The notes below the pieces were generated by a model. That model was not told the origin of the DNA, made no database searches, and saw only the letters and a list, made by a program, of their open reading frames with translations. From contig JAFKNA010000023.1 of the NCBI GenBank assembly GCA_017305135.1, positions 1 through 60,096 of the forward strand: a stretch of DNA of 60,096 nucleotides, read 5' to 3'. This document shows positions 1 to 8,772 of the stretch, in pieces. Each line of letters opens with the position of its first letter. The stretch's first letter is position 1. Source of the stretch: Lysobacterales bacterium. GTDB taxonomy: Bacteria; Pseudomonadota; Gammaproteobacteria; Xanthomonadales; Rhodanobacteraceae. The translations under genes and the position numbers were made by a program.

Positions 1-22
1 ACAGCTTCATCAGCTCGCCAAA

Positions 23-149
23 TCGACTTATCCTGAACATGGGCTGCAGGGCCTCCGGTTTTTGAGTTCGCACTCCGGGATGTACATCCCAAACTGGGGC
101 CCTGCAACCCTCTTCGACCCTGCGACGAAATTTATTCCGGACAGCAGTG
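23..149. repeat. Left copy of a 127-nt terminal inverted repeat
   Basis: The reverse complement of this segment is identical to the last 127 bases of the window (59970-60096). It contains the perfect palindrome GGGATGTACATCCC and a flanking inverted pair GCAGGGCC/GGCCCTGC, so it can fold into a cruciform or hairpin like a REP or MITE unit. No transposase or coding sequence is associated. It is either a dispersed genomic repeat or an assembly-graph junction sequence. Confidence 0.85.
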
Positions 150-150
150 G

Positions 151-293
151 GCGAAAGCCGGGATCCATTTTTTCCCCATCGCCGCGCACGTCCGGGGCTT
201 CGATCGTTGCCACCGACGGGATGCGCCGATTCGATCCCCATTCGGGTGCCGGGTCCAGGATCAAGATGGATCCCGGCCTTCGCCGGGATGACG
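151..293. repeat. Family A hairpin repeat pair
   Basis: Two inverted arms, 151-169 and 264-293, carry the motif TGGATCCCGGC followed by TTCGCCGGGATGAC, found repeatedly elsewhere in this window. They lie downstream of the serC stop. No gene is visible in 1-313; the stretch holds only this pair and the terminal repeat. Confidence 0.75.
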
Positions 294-313
294 AGCGAGT
301 AGATCTTTTCGCA

Positions 314-1396
314 TCACCCATTGCGCCGTGCGAAATCACGCATGAAGTCGACCAGCGCCTCCACGCCTGCGAGCGGCATGGCGTTGTAGATCGAGGCGCG
401 CATGCCGCCGACGGCGCGGTGGCCCTTGAGCGCCATCAGGCCCGCCGCGTCGGCTTCGGCGAGGAAGGCGGCGTCGAGGTCCGCGTCCGGCAACGTGAAG
501 GGCACGTTCATCCACGAGCGCGCCGTCGGCTCGACCGGGTTGCGATACCAGCCCGAATCGTCGATGCAGCCGTAGAGCAGCTCCGCCTTGGCGCGGTTGC
601 GCGCGGCCATGGCTTCCACCCCGCCCTGGCGCTTGAGCCACTTGAAGACGCGCCCGGCGAGGTACCAGCCGAAGCTGTTGGGCGTGTTGAGCATCGAGCG
701 CTGCGCGGCATGCTCGGCGTAGTTCATGATCCGTGGCAGGCGCGCGGGACAGCGCTCGAGGAAATCGTCGCGGACGATCATGACCACCAGCCCCGAGGGG
801 CCGATGTTCTTCTGCGCGCCGGCATAGAGCAGCGCATAACGCGACACATCGAGCGGCCGCGACAGGATGGTCGAGGACACATCGCCCACCAGCGGCACCT
901 CGCCGACGTCCGGGATGCCGTGGAACTCGACGCCGCGGATGGTCTCGTTGGGGGTGATGTGGACGTAGGCAGCGGATCGGTCGAGGGTCCAGTCCTCGCG
1001 CGCGGGGATGCGGTCGTAGTTGCTCGCCGCCGCGCTGGCGGCGATGTTCACGTCCACCGATGGCGCGGCCTCCTTCGCCGCCTTTTCGCCCCAGTCGCCG
1101 GTCAATACGTAATCGGCGTGCTGGCCCGGGCGCGCGAAGTTCATCGGGATCTGGGCGAAATGCTGCGTCGCACCGCCCTGCAGGAACAGAACGCGGTATC
1201 CGGTCGGCACCGAGAGCAGGTCGCGAAGATCCTGCTCGGCCTCCTCGGCCATTGCGGTGAACGCCTTGCCGCGATGGCTGACCTCCATCACCGAGGCGCG
1301 CGCGCCGTTCCATTCGAGAAGCTCCGCCTGCACTTCGGCGAGCACCTCTTCCGGCAGCGCGGCCGGGCCGGCGCTGAAGTTGTATCCGCGGCTCAT
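314..1396 (-). CDS. serC: Phosphoserine aminotransferase SerC
   Basis: This cytosolic PLP-dependent enzyme transaminates 3-phosphohydroxypyruvate to phosphoserine in serine synthesis; the family also acts in the pyridoxine pathway. The 360-residue product opens with NFSAGPAALP and has the PLP lysine at about K196 in GAQKNIGPSG. The start at 1396 is preferred over the upstream in-frame ATG at 1432 because AGGAGAGG lies just ahead of it and the family begins near this point. It follows the FHA gene on the same strand after 70 bases. Repeats, rather than the pheA or aroA genes often found beside serC, lie downstream. Confidence 0.95.
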   Translation of the reverse strand: MSRGYNFSAGPAALPEEVLAEVQAELLEWNGARASVMEVSHRGKAFTAMAEEAEQDLRDLLSVPTGYRVLFLQGGATQHFAQIPMNFARPGQHADYVLTGDWGEKAAKEAAPSVDVNIAASAAASNYDRIPAREDWTLDRSAAYVHITPNETIRGVEFHGIPDVGEVPLVGDVSSTILSRPLDVSRYALLYAGAQKNIGPSGLVVMIVRDDFLERCPARLPRIMNYAEHAAQRSMLNTPNSFGWYLAGRVFKWLKRQGGVEAMAARNRAKAELLYGCIDDSGWYRNPVEPTARSWMNVPFTLPDADLDAAFLAEADAAGLMALKGHRAVGGMRASIYNAMPLAGVEALVDFMRDFARRNG

Positions 1397-1466
1397 GCGA
1401 CCTCTCCTGCGGGCACCGGCACGGTGCGGCATCGCATTATGCCGCGGTGCAGCACGCCCGCAAGCG

Positions 1467-2270
1467 TCACGGCCCGCGCTGGATCAGGAGCACCGACAGC
1501 AGGGCCAGCAGCGCGGCGGCGCCGAGCAGCCACCAGATGCCACTACGGCCCTGGCGGCTTGCCGCGACGGCGGTTTCCGGAACGGCCACCAGGGTTTCGG
1601 TGATGGCCCTGGCGTCGACCGCATCCTGGCCGCGCCGCGGCAGGCTCGGGGCTTCGACCAGGAACTGGCTGCGGCCGATGGTGAGCTGGTCACCCGGATA
1701 CACGATCGCATCGCTGGCCGGAATGCCATTGACGCGCACCCCACCCGAGCCGTTCACCGCGCGCAGGTAGATGGCCCCGCCGGCGGTCTCGATCGCGATC
1801 TGCCGCGCGGCCAGCTGCGGCTCCTCGACGCGCAGGTCGCACTCGCGGTCGCGCCCCACCAGGAGGCGCGGATTGACGGCGATGCAACGCCCGAAGTGGC
1901 TGCCGGAAACGCCGCGCAACACCACATCCGCCGGCTCGGCGGGGCGCCTGGCGAGCGGCGCGGACGGCGGCGGCGGCTCGATGTCCTCGCCGGGCCCGGC
2001 CTTGAGGGTGATGGCCACGCGCCCGAGGCACAGCACGTCGCCGCAACGCAGCAGCGCCTTCTCGCGCACCGGCCGTGCATTGACGTGGGTCTGCGCCGCC
2101 GGGTCGAGGATTTCTAGCACGATGCCGCGCGCATCCACGCTGAGGCGCGCGTGCCGCGGGGCGACGTCGCCACCGGGAAGCACCAGCGAATTGCCCTCCG
2201 CGCTGCCGAGGCTGGCACTGCCGTCGACCGGGAAATCGGCGTGCTCGCCGTTGGCAAAGCTGAGTCGCAT
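1467..2270 (-). CDS. Membrane-anchored protein with two FHA domains
   Basis: FHA domains bind phosphothreonine peptides. The 267-residue product shows two FHA-like modules, at about 15-90 (core SLGSAEGNSLVL, RHARL) and 118-212 (GRDREC, GSGGVRVNG). A disordered Pro/Arg stretch precedes a C-terminal transmembrane helix near 244-262, ending in a short RGP tail, so the FHA part probably faces the cytoplasm. No kinase or phosphatase gene is adjacent, so its partner is unknown. It may be co-transcribed with serC. FHA assignment is firm; role is not. Confidence 0.8.
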   Translation of the reverse strand: MRLSFANGEHADFPVDGSASLGSAEGNSLVLPGGDVAPRHARLSVDARGIVLEILDPAAQTHVNARPVREKALLRCGDVLCLGRVAITLKAGPGEDIEPPPPSAPLARRPAEPADVVLRGVSGSHFGRCIAVNPRLLVGRDRECDLRVEEPQLAARQIAIETAGGAIYLRAVNGSGGVRVNGIPASDAIVYPGDQLTIGRSQFLVEAPSLPRRGQDAVDARAITETLVAVPETAVAASRQGRSGIWWLLGAAALLALLSVLLIQRGP

Positions 2271-2379
2271 CGGATCGGGGTTGGCCAGCGATCGGGCACT
2301 CTAGCATGCGCCCGCGCACGCCGGCAGCGGAGCGCCGGCACGTGCGACAATCCCCGCTCGTCCGTACCCGGGATCGAGC

Positions 2380-2652
2380 ATGGCCGTCATCGACATCCGC
2401 CGCCGCCACGGCATGGACCTGCCCAGCGCCCGCGCCGCCGTCGAGCGCGTCGCCAGCGGGCTGGCGGAGCGCCACGGCCTCGCCTGGCAGTGGCATGGCG
2501 ACCGGCTGGAGTTCCAGCGCAGCGGCGCCGAAGGCAGCATCAGCGTGGAGCCGGATGAGCTGCACGTGCACATCCGCCTCGGCTTCCCCGCCAGCCTGCT
2601 GACGACCAGCATCCAGGACGAGATCGAGCGCCGCTTCGCGAACCTCGCCTGA
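2380..2652 (+). CDS. Polyhydroxyalkanoic acid system family protein
   Basis: This 90-residue protein matches the small family found with polyhydroxyalkanoate granule genes. Features are the start IDIRRRHGMDL, the alternating hydrophobic SISVEPDELHVHIRLGF segment, and the C-terminal helix ending EIERRFANLA. It is cytosolic with no signal peptide. A phasin gene follows 139 bases downstream on the same strand, which supports the granule link. No PHA synthase gene is in the window, so the polymer itself cannot be confirmed here. The biochemical role of the family is not well defined. Confidence 0.75.
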   Translation: MAVIDIRRRHGMDLPSARAAVERVASGLAERHGLAWQWHGDRLEFQRSGAEGSISVEPDELHVHIRLGFPASLLTTSIQDEIERRFANLA

Positions 2653-2791
2653 GCGCCTGCCGCGCACCCGCGCTGCCCAACAGGGCCGGATCAGCCCGCC
2701 GCGGCGGTGCATTCACGCCGCGGCCATGCGCGTGGCGCGAGACTTTCCCGATGCCGCGGCGTGGTGCCGCCAGAGCGAGGAGGATGCGGAC

Positions 2792-3289
2792 ATGAGCGAC
2801 ACGAACCCAGGCCCGGGCCCTGGCCCGGAAGACGCCGCGACCGCGGCGGAACGCGCGGGACGCACGGTGCTGGACTCCGCGCAGCAGATCTGGCTCGCCG
2901 GCCTTGGCGCCTTTGCCAAGGCGCAGGCCGAGGGCAGTCGCCTGTTCGATTCGCTGGTCGAGGAAGGCACCGCCTTCAATGCCACCACCAGCAGCGAAAC
3001 CAGCAGCCGCATCAACGAGATGCGTGGCAACGTCGCGCACACGTTCGAGCAGGTTCGCGGCCGCGGCCAGGGCACGCTCAACGCAATCGAGAACCTGTTC
3101 GCCGAACGCAGCCTCAAGGCCATGGAGCGGATCGGCCTGCCCGGTCGCAGCGAAATGGATGCGCTGGTGCTGCGGGTGGAGCGCCTCGAACGCGAACTGG
3201 CCGCCGTGCGTGAGGCGCAGAGCGCCGCGGACACGACACCGACAGCCGCGCAGACGACCCGGGCGCCGCGCAAAGGCAAGCCCGAATAG
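2792..3289 (+). CDS. Phasin family protein (PHA granule-associated)
   Basis: Phasins coat polyhydroxyalkanoate granules. The 165-residue product has the family core LDSAQQIWLAGLGAFAKAQ near the start, an amphipathic helix through SLVEEGTAFN, a coiled segment near the end (LVLRVERLERELAAVREAQ), and a basic Ala/Pro/Lys tail as in PhaF/PhaI-type proteins. The ATG at 2792 is chosen over the upstream in-frame ATG at 2726 because GAGGAGG sits 8 bases ahead. It converges on zipA, with a family A repeat pair in the gap that could act as a shared transcription barrier. Confidence 0.85.
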   Translation: MSDTNPGPGPGPEDAATAAERAGRTVLDSAQQIWLAGLGAFAKAQAEGSRLFDSLVEEGTAFNATTSSETSSRINEMRGNVAHTFEQVRGRGQGTLNAIENLFAERSLKAMERIGLPGRSEMDALVLRVERLERELAAVREAQSAADTTPTAAQTTRAPRKGKPE

Positions 3290-3320
3290 ACGCCTCGGGG
3301 AAGCTCTGTTCTAGCTAGCC

Positions 3321-3400
3321 GTCGTCCCGGCGCAGGCCGGGATCTTGCTTGTGTGCGATTGCTTCAGAGCAAAATGGATCCCGGCTTTCGCCGGGATGAC
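3321..3400. repeat. Family A hairpin repeat pair between convergent genes
   Basis: The arms at 3321-3344 (GTCGTCCCGGCGCAGGCCGG) and 3373-3400 (TGGATCCCGGCTTTCGCC and on) are inverted relative to each other, with about 28 bases between. They lie between the phasin and zipA stops. Transcript folding could block read-through from either side. Confidence 0.8.
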
Positions 3401-3454
3401 GTCTTGGAGGCGTGCGCGGAGTTTCCTTGCGGGAGCTCCGTCGGGAAGCCTTCC

Positions 3455-4192
3455 CTACGCGCCCGGCCGGATGCGGTCGCGCTCCTGCCGGCGGTCCCAG
3501 GCGCGCAGTTCGTCGCGCACGTGCGCGATGCGTTGCCGCCCGAGCCCATTGCGGTCCTCGTCCAGCACGCGCGCATCGAGCAGTTCCGCCAGACGCTGCG
3601 CCGCGGGCAACAGCATTTCCCAGGCGTCGAGCGCGGGCAGCGGGCCCGGCAGGGTCATGAACAGGGTCACGCCGGGGGTTTCCACCTCGTCGAGCCGGGC
3701 CATGTCGAAGTGCCCGGGCCTGACCATGTTGGCCATGCTGAATACCGGGCCGTCGACCGGCTTGCCGATCACCCGGCGGTGGAAGATGCCGAGGTCGCCG
3801 AATTCGAGGCCCGCCTTCTCCGCGGCGACCACGATGTCCGCGCCGCGCAGCATTTCGCCAGCCTGCGCGGCGACGTAGAGGGTGACGATCCGCTCGATGG
3901 GATGGTCCGGCCGAGCGCCGACCGTGGAGGGCGGCGGCACGTGGCGGGGCTCGGATTCGCCCGCTTCATCTTCGCCGCGGCTGGCATGCAGCGAAGGCAG
4001 CCCGTCGTCCGCGCCATCGCCAGTCGTTTCGTCGTCGCCCAGGGTCGGTTCGACCCGGGCCGCACGGCCATCGGGGCGCGCGCGGCGCTCGCCTTGGCGC
4101 GGCTTCTGCGGCCGCCCGAAGATGTAGATCAAGAGCAGCACTACCGCGCCGAACACGATCAGCGGGATGCCGACGGCGGGATTCCACTCCAT
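3455..4192 (-). CDS. zipA: Cell division protein ZipA
   Basis: ZipA tethers FtsZ rings to the inner membrane. The 245-residue product has an N-terminal transmembrane helix (PLIVFGAVVLLLIYIFGR, about residues 9-26), a charged, proline-containing linker, and a C-terminal FtsZ-binding domain from about residue 105 (LYVAAQAGEMLRG, GIFHR, FSMANMVRPGHF, LPGPLPALDAW). Length is slightly short for the family, mostly in the linker. It lies 30 bases after smc on the same strand. In many Xanthomonadales the order is smc-zipA-ligA; ligA is not present here. Confidence 0.92.
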   Translation of the reverse strand: MEWNPAVGIPLIVFGAVVLLLIYIFGRPQKPRQGERRARPDGRAARVEPTLGDDETTGDGADDGLPSLHASRGEDEAGESEPRHVPPPSTVGARPDHPIERIVTLYVAAQAGEMLRGADIVVAAEKAGLEFGDLGIFHRRVIGKPVDGPVFSMANMVRPGHFDMARLDEVETPGVTLFMTLPGPLPALDAWEMLLPAAQRLAELLDARVLDEDRNGLGRQRIAHVRDELRAWDRRQERDRIRPGA

Positions 4193-4222
4193 TGCCTTTC
4201 CTTCGTCTGTGGTTGCGGCGCG

Positions 4223-7200
4223 TCAGGCCGCGCCTGCCAGCCTGGCGGCTTCCGCCAGGTCTACCTGCACCAGCCGCGACACGCCCGGTTCGCGCATGGT
4301 AACCCCGCACAGCTGGCGTGCCGCCTCCATCGTCGCCTTGTTGTGGCTGACGAAGATGAATTGCACCTGCTCGCTCATCTCCGCGACCATCGCCGAGAAG
4401 CGCCCGACGTTGGCCTCGTCGAGCGGCGCGTCCACCTCGTCGAGCAGGCAGAACGGCGCCGGGTTGAGCCGGAAGATCGCGAACACCAGCGCCACCGCGG
4501 TCATCGCCTTCTCGCCGCCCGAGAGCAGCGAGATGGAGCTCACGCGCTTGCCCGGCGGGCGCGCCATGATGGTGACGCCGGTCGACAGGAGATCATCGCC
4601 GGTGAGTTCGAGGTGCGCGTGGCCGCCGCCGAAGAGGCGCGGGAAGAGCTCCTGCACGCCGGTATTGACGCGCTCGAAGGTCTCCTTGAAGCGGGTCCGC
4701 GTCTCGCGATCAATCTTGCGGATCGCGCCTTCGAGGGTTTCCAGCGCCGTGCCGAGGTCGGCGAGCTGCGCATCGAGGTAGCCCTTGCGCTCCGCCTGTT
4801 CCTCGTACTCCTGGATCGCCGCCAGGTTGACCGGCTCCAGGCGGCGGATCTTCTGCTCGATGTCGGCGAGCTCGGATTGCCAGGCCTCCGGATCGGCCTC
4901 GGCCGGCAGCGCTTCCAGCAGTTCGTCGATGGCGAAGCCGCCCTCGACGATGGCGGCACCGAGCGCCTCGGCGTGCAGGCGCTGTTCCTGTTCGCGCAGG
5001 CGCAGTTCCGCCGTCCGCTCGCGCCGTTCGCCGAGTTCGCGTTCGTGCTGGTGCCGCGCCTGCTCGAGCCGGCGCAGCTCCGCTTCCTGCTCGGCCAGTG
5101 CCTGGCGCGCCTCCACCATGCGCCGGTCGACCACCAGGCGCTCGGCGAGATGGCGCTGGCGCTCCTCCTCGAGTTCGGCCAGCGGATCGCCCCCGGCCGC
5201 AAGCTGGGCCGCGGTCTGCTCGCGCCGCGCGTCCAGTTGGGCCAGTTGCGCCTGCATCCGTTCCAGCGATTGCGCGAGCGAGGCGATGGCGGACCGCCGC
5301 GACTCGCTGGAGAGCTCCGCGCGATGCGCGGCGTCGGCCGCCTCGCGCGCGTTCATGCGTGCCGCTTCGCGCGCCTCCAGCAGCTCGCGCCGGGTCGACT
5401 CGAGCGCGCGCCGCTGCGCTTCCAGTTCACCCATGCGTTCCACGGCGGCCTCCAGCCGCGCGCGCGATGAGCGAGCCGCTTCGCGGTCGCCGTCGAGGCG
5501 TTCGGCGACCTCGGCGAGCTCGGCGCGTACCCGCGCGATGCGTTCCTCGACGCTGGCGATGCGGCCGCGCTGGCTCTGCAGCTGGCCCGCCACCTCCGCC
5601 AGGCGCCGGTGCGCGGCATAGAGTTCGCGCTGGGTATCGTCGCGGGCGCGCTCGGCCTCGATGCGTGCCTGGCGACTGCCCTCCAGCGCCGCGCCATGGC
5701 GGCTGGCGGCCTCCTCCGTGGACTCGATGCCCGCGGCGAGTTCGCGGATCTCGCGCTCGCGCGCGATCACGCCGACCTGACTGCCGGTGCCGCGCAGGAC
5801 CCGCGCGAATCCGCTGCCGAGCCACTCGCCCGCCGGCGTGATCAGCGACTCGCCGGCGGCAAGGGCGCTGTGACGCCGGCGCGCGGCGGCGAGGTCCTCG
5901 GCGCACTGCACCTGCGCCAGCAGCCTGCGCGCGGCGAGCGGGCCCTCGACCCGCGCCGCGAGGGATCCGGCCGGCGCCTCGAACGCGCCCTCGTCGCCCG
6001 CGAGCAGTGCCAGATCGGCCTCGCCGAGCTCCGGCAGTCCCGCGGCAAGGCGGTCCGGATCGTCGACCAGCACCGCTTCCAGCCAGCCGTCGAGCACGGT
6101 TTCCACCGCGCGCTCCCAGCCGGCCTCGACCCGTAGCGCTTCGCCGAGGCGGCGCGCCGCGCCGAGGCCGAGCGGCTCCAGCCAGGCGCGCGCGGCATCT
6201 CCGGCATCGGCGAGGGCGGCGTGCTGCAGCGCTTCGAGCGACGCCAGGCGGCCGCGCAGGGATTCCAGCGATCCACGTGCGCTGCTGAGCGCTTCCTGCG
6301 CCGCGCGCTCGGTTTCCAGATGGGCTTCGGCGACCGCACGGCGCTCCTCGAGCGTTTCCGTGTGCGTTTCGACCGCCTCGCGCAGGAGCGCGTGCTCCTC
6401 GTCGAGGGCCGCCAGGGCGCTCCCCAGTTCGCCGAGGTCGGCAGCGCCGAGCTCGGCCTCGAGGGCGAGGCGGCGCTGGTCGGCGGCCAGGCACTGGCGG
6501 TCGAGATGATCCAGGTGGGTGCGCTCGACCTCGGCCGACTGCGCCGCCTGCGAGGCCGCCTGGGTGTGTTCCTGCCAGGCGCCCTGCCATTCGGCGAGCT
6601 TGGCTTCGGCCTGCTGCTGCGCCTCCACGGCGGATTCGCGTGCCTCGTGCAGCGTCTCCTGTTGCGGTTCGGCCTCGGCAAGGGCCAGCGCCAGTTCCTC
6701 GTGGCGCTGCCGGTCGGCGGCGATGTGGCCGGCGAGTTCTGCGTGCTGGCGCCCGCTCTCCTCCCAGCTTCGCTGCAACTGCTCGGCCAGCTCGCGGTTG
6801 TGGCGGATCTGCTGCTCGACGCGGGCGAGCTCGGCGCCGATCGTGTAGACCTCGGCCTGCACCCCGTTGACGTGCTCGCCGGCCGCGTGGTGCTTCTCGC
6901 GGCCGGCTTCCAGCTCCGCCTCGGCGCGGCGCTGCAGGGCAAGCTGCTGCTCGATGGCGAGTTCGACCGCACGCAGGGCGCTGGTGTGGCCTTCCAGCGT
7001 GCCGCGGGTGGCGCGCAGCTGCAGCGCCTTGAGGTCGGCCTCGCGCCGCCTGTGCTCGGCCTTCAGCGCCTTCCAGCGCTCGGCGGTGCGCGCCTGGCGC
7101 TTGAGGTGTTCGAGCTGCTTGTCCACTTCGTCGCGCACGTCGCGCACGCGGTCGAGGTTCTCGCGGGTGGCCTTGATGCGGCTTTCCGTTTCCTTGCGCC

Positions 7201-7726
7201 GCTCCTTGTAGCGGGAGATGCCGGCGGCTTCCTCCAGGTGGTTGCGAAGCTGCTCGGGATCGGCCTCCACGATCTCCGAGATCATGCCCTGCTCGATGAT
7301 CGAATAGCTGCGCGGGCCGAGTCCCGTACCGAGGAAGAGGTCGGTGATGTCGCGGCGACGGCAGCGCACGCCGTTGAGGAAATACTGCGATTGGCCGTCG
7401 CGGCTCACGGTGCGCTTGACCGAGATCTCGTTGTAGCTCGCGTACTCGCCGGCGATGAGCCCGTCGGAGTTGTCGAAGCGCAGCTCCACGGTGGCGCTGC
7501 CGACCGGCTTGCGGCTGGCGGAACCGGAAAAGATGACGTCGGTGAGCGCACCGCCGCGCAGGCGGCTGGCCGCGCTCTCGCCCATCACCCAGCGGATGGC
7601 GTCGATGATGTTGGACTTGCCGCAGCCGTTCGGCCCGACCACGCCGGTCATGTTGGTCGGCAGGTGCAGCGTGGTCGGATCGACGAATGACTTGAAGCCG
7701 GCGAGCTTGATGGTGGTCAGGCGCAT
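4223..7726 (-). CDS. smc: Chromosome segregation ATPase SMC
   Basis: SMC is the ATPase of the bacterial condensin that compacts and separates chromosomes, with ScpA and ScpB. The 1167-residue product has Walker A GPNGCGKS at 31-38, two long coiled-coil arms rich in Glu/Gln/Arg/Ala (about 170-500 and 660-1000), a hinge between them near 510-660, the signature LSGGEKAMTAVAL and Walker B PFCLLDEVDAPLD near the C-terminus. The order and length are canonical. It heads smc-zipA. The scpA-scpB operon starts about 1 kb away on the opposite strand, so the whole complex is encoded here, although by divergent units. Confidence 0.97.
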   Translation of the reverse strand: MRLTTIKLAGFKSFVDPTTLHLPTNMTGVVGPNGCGKSNIIDAIRWVMGESAASRLRGGALTDVIFSGSASRKPVGSATVELRFDNSDGLIAGEYASYNEISVKRTVSRDGQSQYFLNGVRCRRRDITDLFLGTGLGPRSYSIIEQGMISEIVEADPEQLRNHLEEAAGISRYKERRKETESRIKATRENLDRVRDVRDEVDKQLEHLKRQARTAERWKALKAEHRRREADLKALQLRATRGTLEGHTSALRAVELAIEQQLALQRRAEAELEAGREKHHAAGEHVNGVQAEVYTIGAELARVEQQIRHNRELAEQLQRSWEESGRQHAELAGHIAADRQRHEELALALAEAEPQQETLHEARESAVEAQQQAEAKLAEWQGAWQEHTQAASQAAQSAEVERTHLDHLDRQCLAADQRRLALEAELGAADLGELGSALAALDEEHALLREAVETHTETLEERRAVAEAHLETERAAQEALSSARGSLESLRGRLASLEALQHAALADAGDAARAWLEPLGLGAARRLGEALRVEAGWERAVETVLDGWLEAVLVDDPDRLAAGLPELGEADLALLAGDEGAFEAPAGSLAARVEGPLAARRLLAQVQCAEDLAAARRRHSALAAGESLITPAGEWLGSGFARVLRGTGSQVGVIAREREIRELAAGIESTEEAASRHGAALEGSRQARIEAERARDDTQRELYAAHRRLAEVAGQLQSQRGRIASVEERIARVRAELAEVAERLDGDREAARSSRARLEAAVERMGELEAQRRALESTRRELLEAREAARMNAREAADAAHRAELSSESRRSAIASLAQSLERMQAQLAQLDARREQTAAQLAAGGDPLAELEEERQRHLAERLVVDRRMVEARQALAEQEAELRRLEQARHQHERELGERRERTAELRLREQEQRLHAEALGAAIVEGGFAIDELLEALPAEADPEAWQSELADIEQKIRRLEPVNLAAIQEYEEQAERKGYLDAQLADLGTALETLEGAIRKIDRETRTRFKETFERVNTGVQELFPRLFGGGHAHLELTGDDLLSTGVTIMARPPGKRVSSISLLSGGEKAMTAVALVFAIFRLNPAPFCLLDEVDAPLDEANVGRFSAMVAEMSEQVQFIFVSHNKATMEAARQLCGVTMREPGVSRLVQVDLAEAARLAGAA

Positions 7727-7850
7727 GCGATGGGGCTTCCCGGGCTGCCGGCAGGCTCGATGGGGGCGGCGCGTGGCGCGACCGCGCGAAGGTCATCCGC
7801 GGCGGCGGGCGTCGCCCATGCCTGCCCGGCCGCGCGGGAGCACGCGGATG

Positions 7851-8123
7851 TCAGGATCCTTCCCCCGACACCCGCGCATCGATCGACAGGGCGTGGATGT
7901 CGGTCTGCATCAGCTCGCCGAGCGCGGCATACACCGCGCGGTGGCGGGCCAGCGGCGACTGGCCGCGGAAGGCCGCGCTCACCACGCGCACGTTGAAGTG
8001 CCCGCGTCCGTCGCGCGCACCGGGGTGGCCGACGTGGCGGTGGCCGTCGTCCTCGATCGCGAGTTCGGTCGGCGCCAGCGCGGCCTCGAGACGGGAGCGG
8101 ATCATGGCGACGCGATCGCTCAT
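7851..8123 (-). CDS. BolA family protein
   Basis: The 90-residue product fits the BolA/IbaG family, which works with monothiol glutaredoxins in iron-sulfur and redox control. The start [10 protein letters not shown], the central stretch [22 protein letters not shown] and the region around HALSIDAR follow the family, including the conserved histidine after the SPLARH loop. The gene overlaps the yciI-like stop by 4 bases, implying translational coupling. No glutaredoxin gene is nearby. Family assignment is strong; whether it is BolA or IbaG type is not settled. Confidence 0.88.
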   Translation of the reverse strand: MSDRVAMIRSRLEAALAPTELAIEDDGHRHVGHPGARDGRGHFNVRVVSAAFRGQSPLARHRAVYAALGELMQTDIHALSIDARVSGEGS

Positions 8124-8419
8124 GGCAGCACGCGGCGGAACGGCCGCACCTCGACGCCGGCATAGACGCCGGCCGCGACGTAGGGATCGGCGTCGGCCCA
8201 GGCGCGTGCCGCCGCGAGATCCTCGAATTCGGCCACGATCAGGCTGCCCGCGTACCCGGCCGGGCCCGGATCCTCGGCATCGATGGCGGGGAACGGCCCC
8301 GCCAGCAGCAGACGCGCCTCGTCACGCAGCGCTTCCAGCCGCGCGAGATGCGCCGGCCGCGCCATCTGGCGGCGGGCGTGTGAATCGGGAACGTCGGTGC
8401 CTAGAATGGCGTACCACAT
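8120..8419 (-). CDS. YciI family protein
   Basis: The 99-residue product belongs to the YciI-like ferredoxin-fold family. It shows the start [10 protein letters not shown], a conserved [12 protein letters not shown] segment with the family histidine, LLLAGPFP, and [17 protein letters not shown] at the end. Members are small cytosolic proteins of uncertain, possibly hydrolase-like, activity. It overlaps the bolA-like gene and probably leads that unit, transcribed from the divergent region shared with scpA. In many Xanthomonadales yciI and bolA are found together, which fits this pairing. Confidence 0.85.
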   Translation of the reverse strand: MWYAILGTDVPDSHARRQMARPAHLARLEALRDEARLLLAGPFPAIDAEDPGPAGYAGSLIVAEFEDLAAARAWADADPYVAAGVYAGVEVRPFRRVLP

Positions 8420-8772
8420 CGGTCGAGGCTGCCCTGGAACAGGGAATCATGGTAGCCGAGGACGCGGCCGACACGGAACGCACCATGACCCGCTTGCAAA
8501 AATGTTTGCGAAACCGGCCGGAAAACTCTGGACGCCGGCCCCTGTTAGCCTTAGGCTAGCCACATCGGGAGACCGCAGTTCCGCGCCGGACGGCGCGGCA
8601 GCATCCGATCCAGCCTGCGGCGATCCTGTTTCTTTGACTGATGTGTCGACTTCCGGGCCGCCAACCCGGAGGCCGTGCCTGCGGGCCCCCCAGGTCCAGG
8701 ATCAGCCGATCCGGCCGCCCGCGCCCAGCGAACCACCCAATGCATGCTCCACGCCGTGAGGCGCCGGACGTC
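8420..8772. promoter_or_regulatory. Divergent intergenic region yciI / scpA
   Basis: These 353 bases separate the minus-strand yciI-bolA unit from scpAB-rluB, so promoters for both should lie here. Near 8500-8520 is an AT-richer stretch with inverted TTGCAAA and TTTGCGAA. Near 8545-8560 is an imperfect palindrome around GTTAGCC/GGCTAGC. Further on, GC-rich hairpins around CCGGGCC/GGCCCCCC could form a leader structure. I cannot assign a regulator or a clean -35/-10 pair. Confidence 0.35.
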
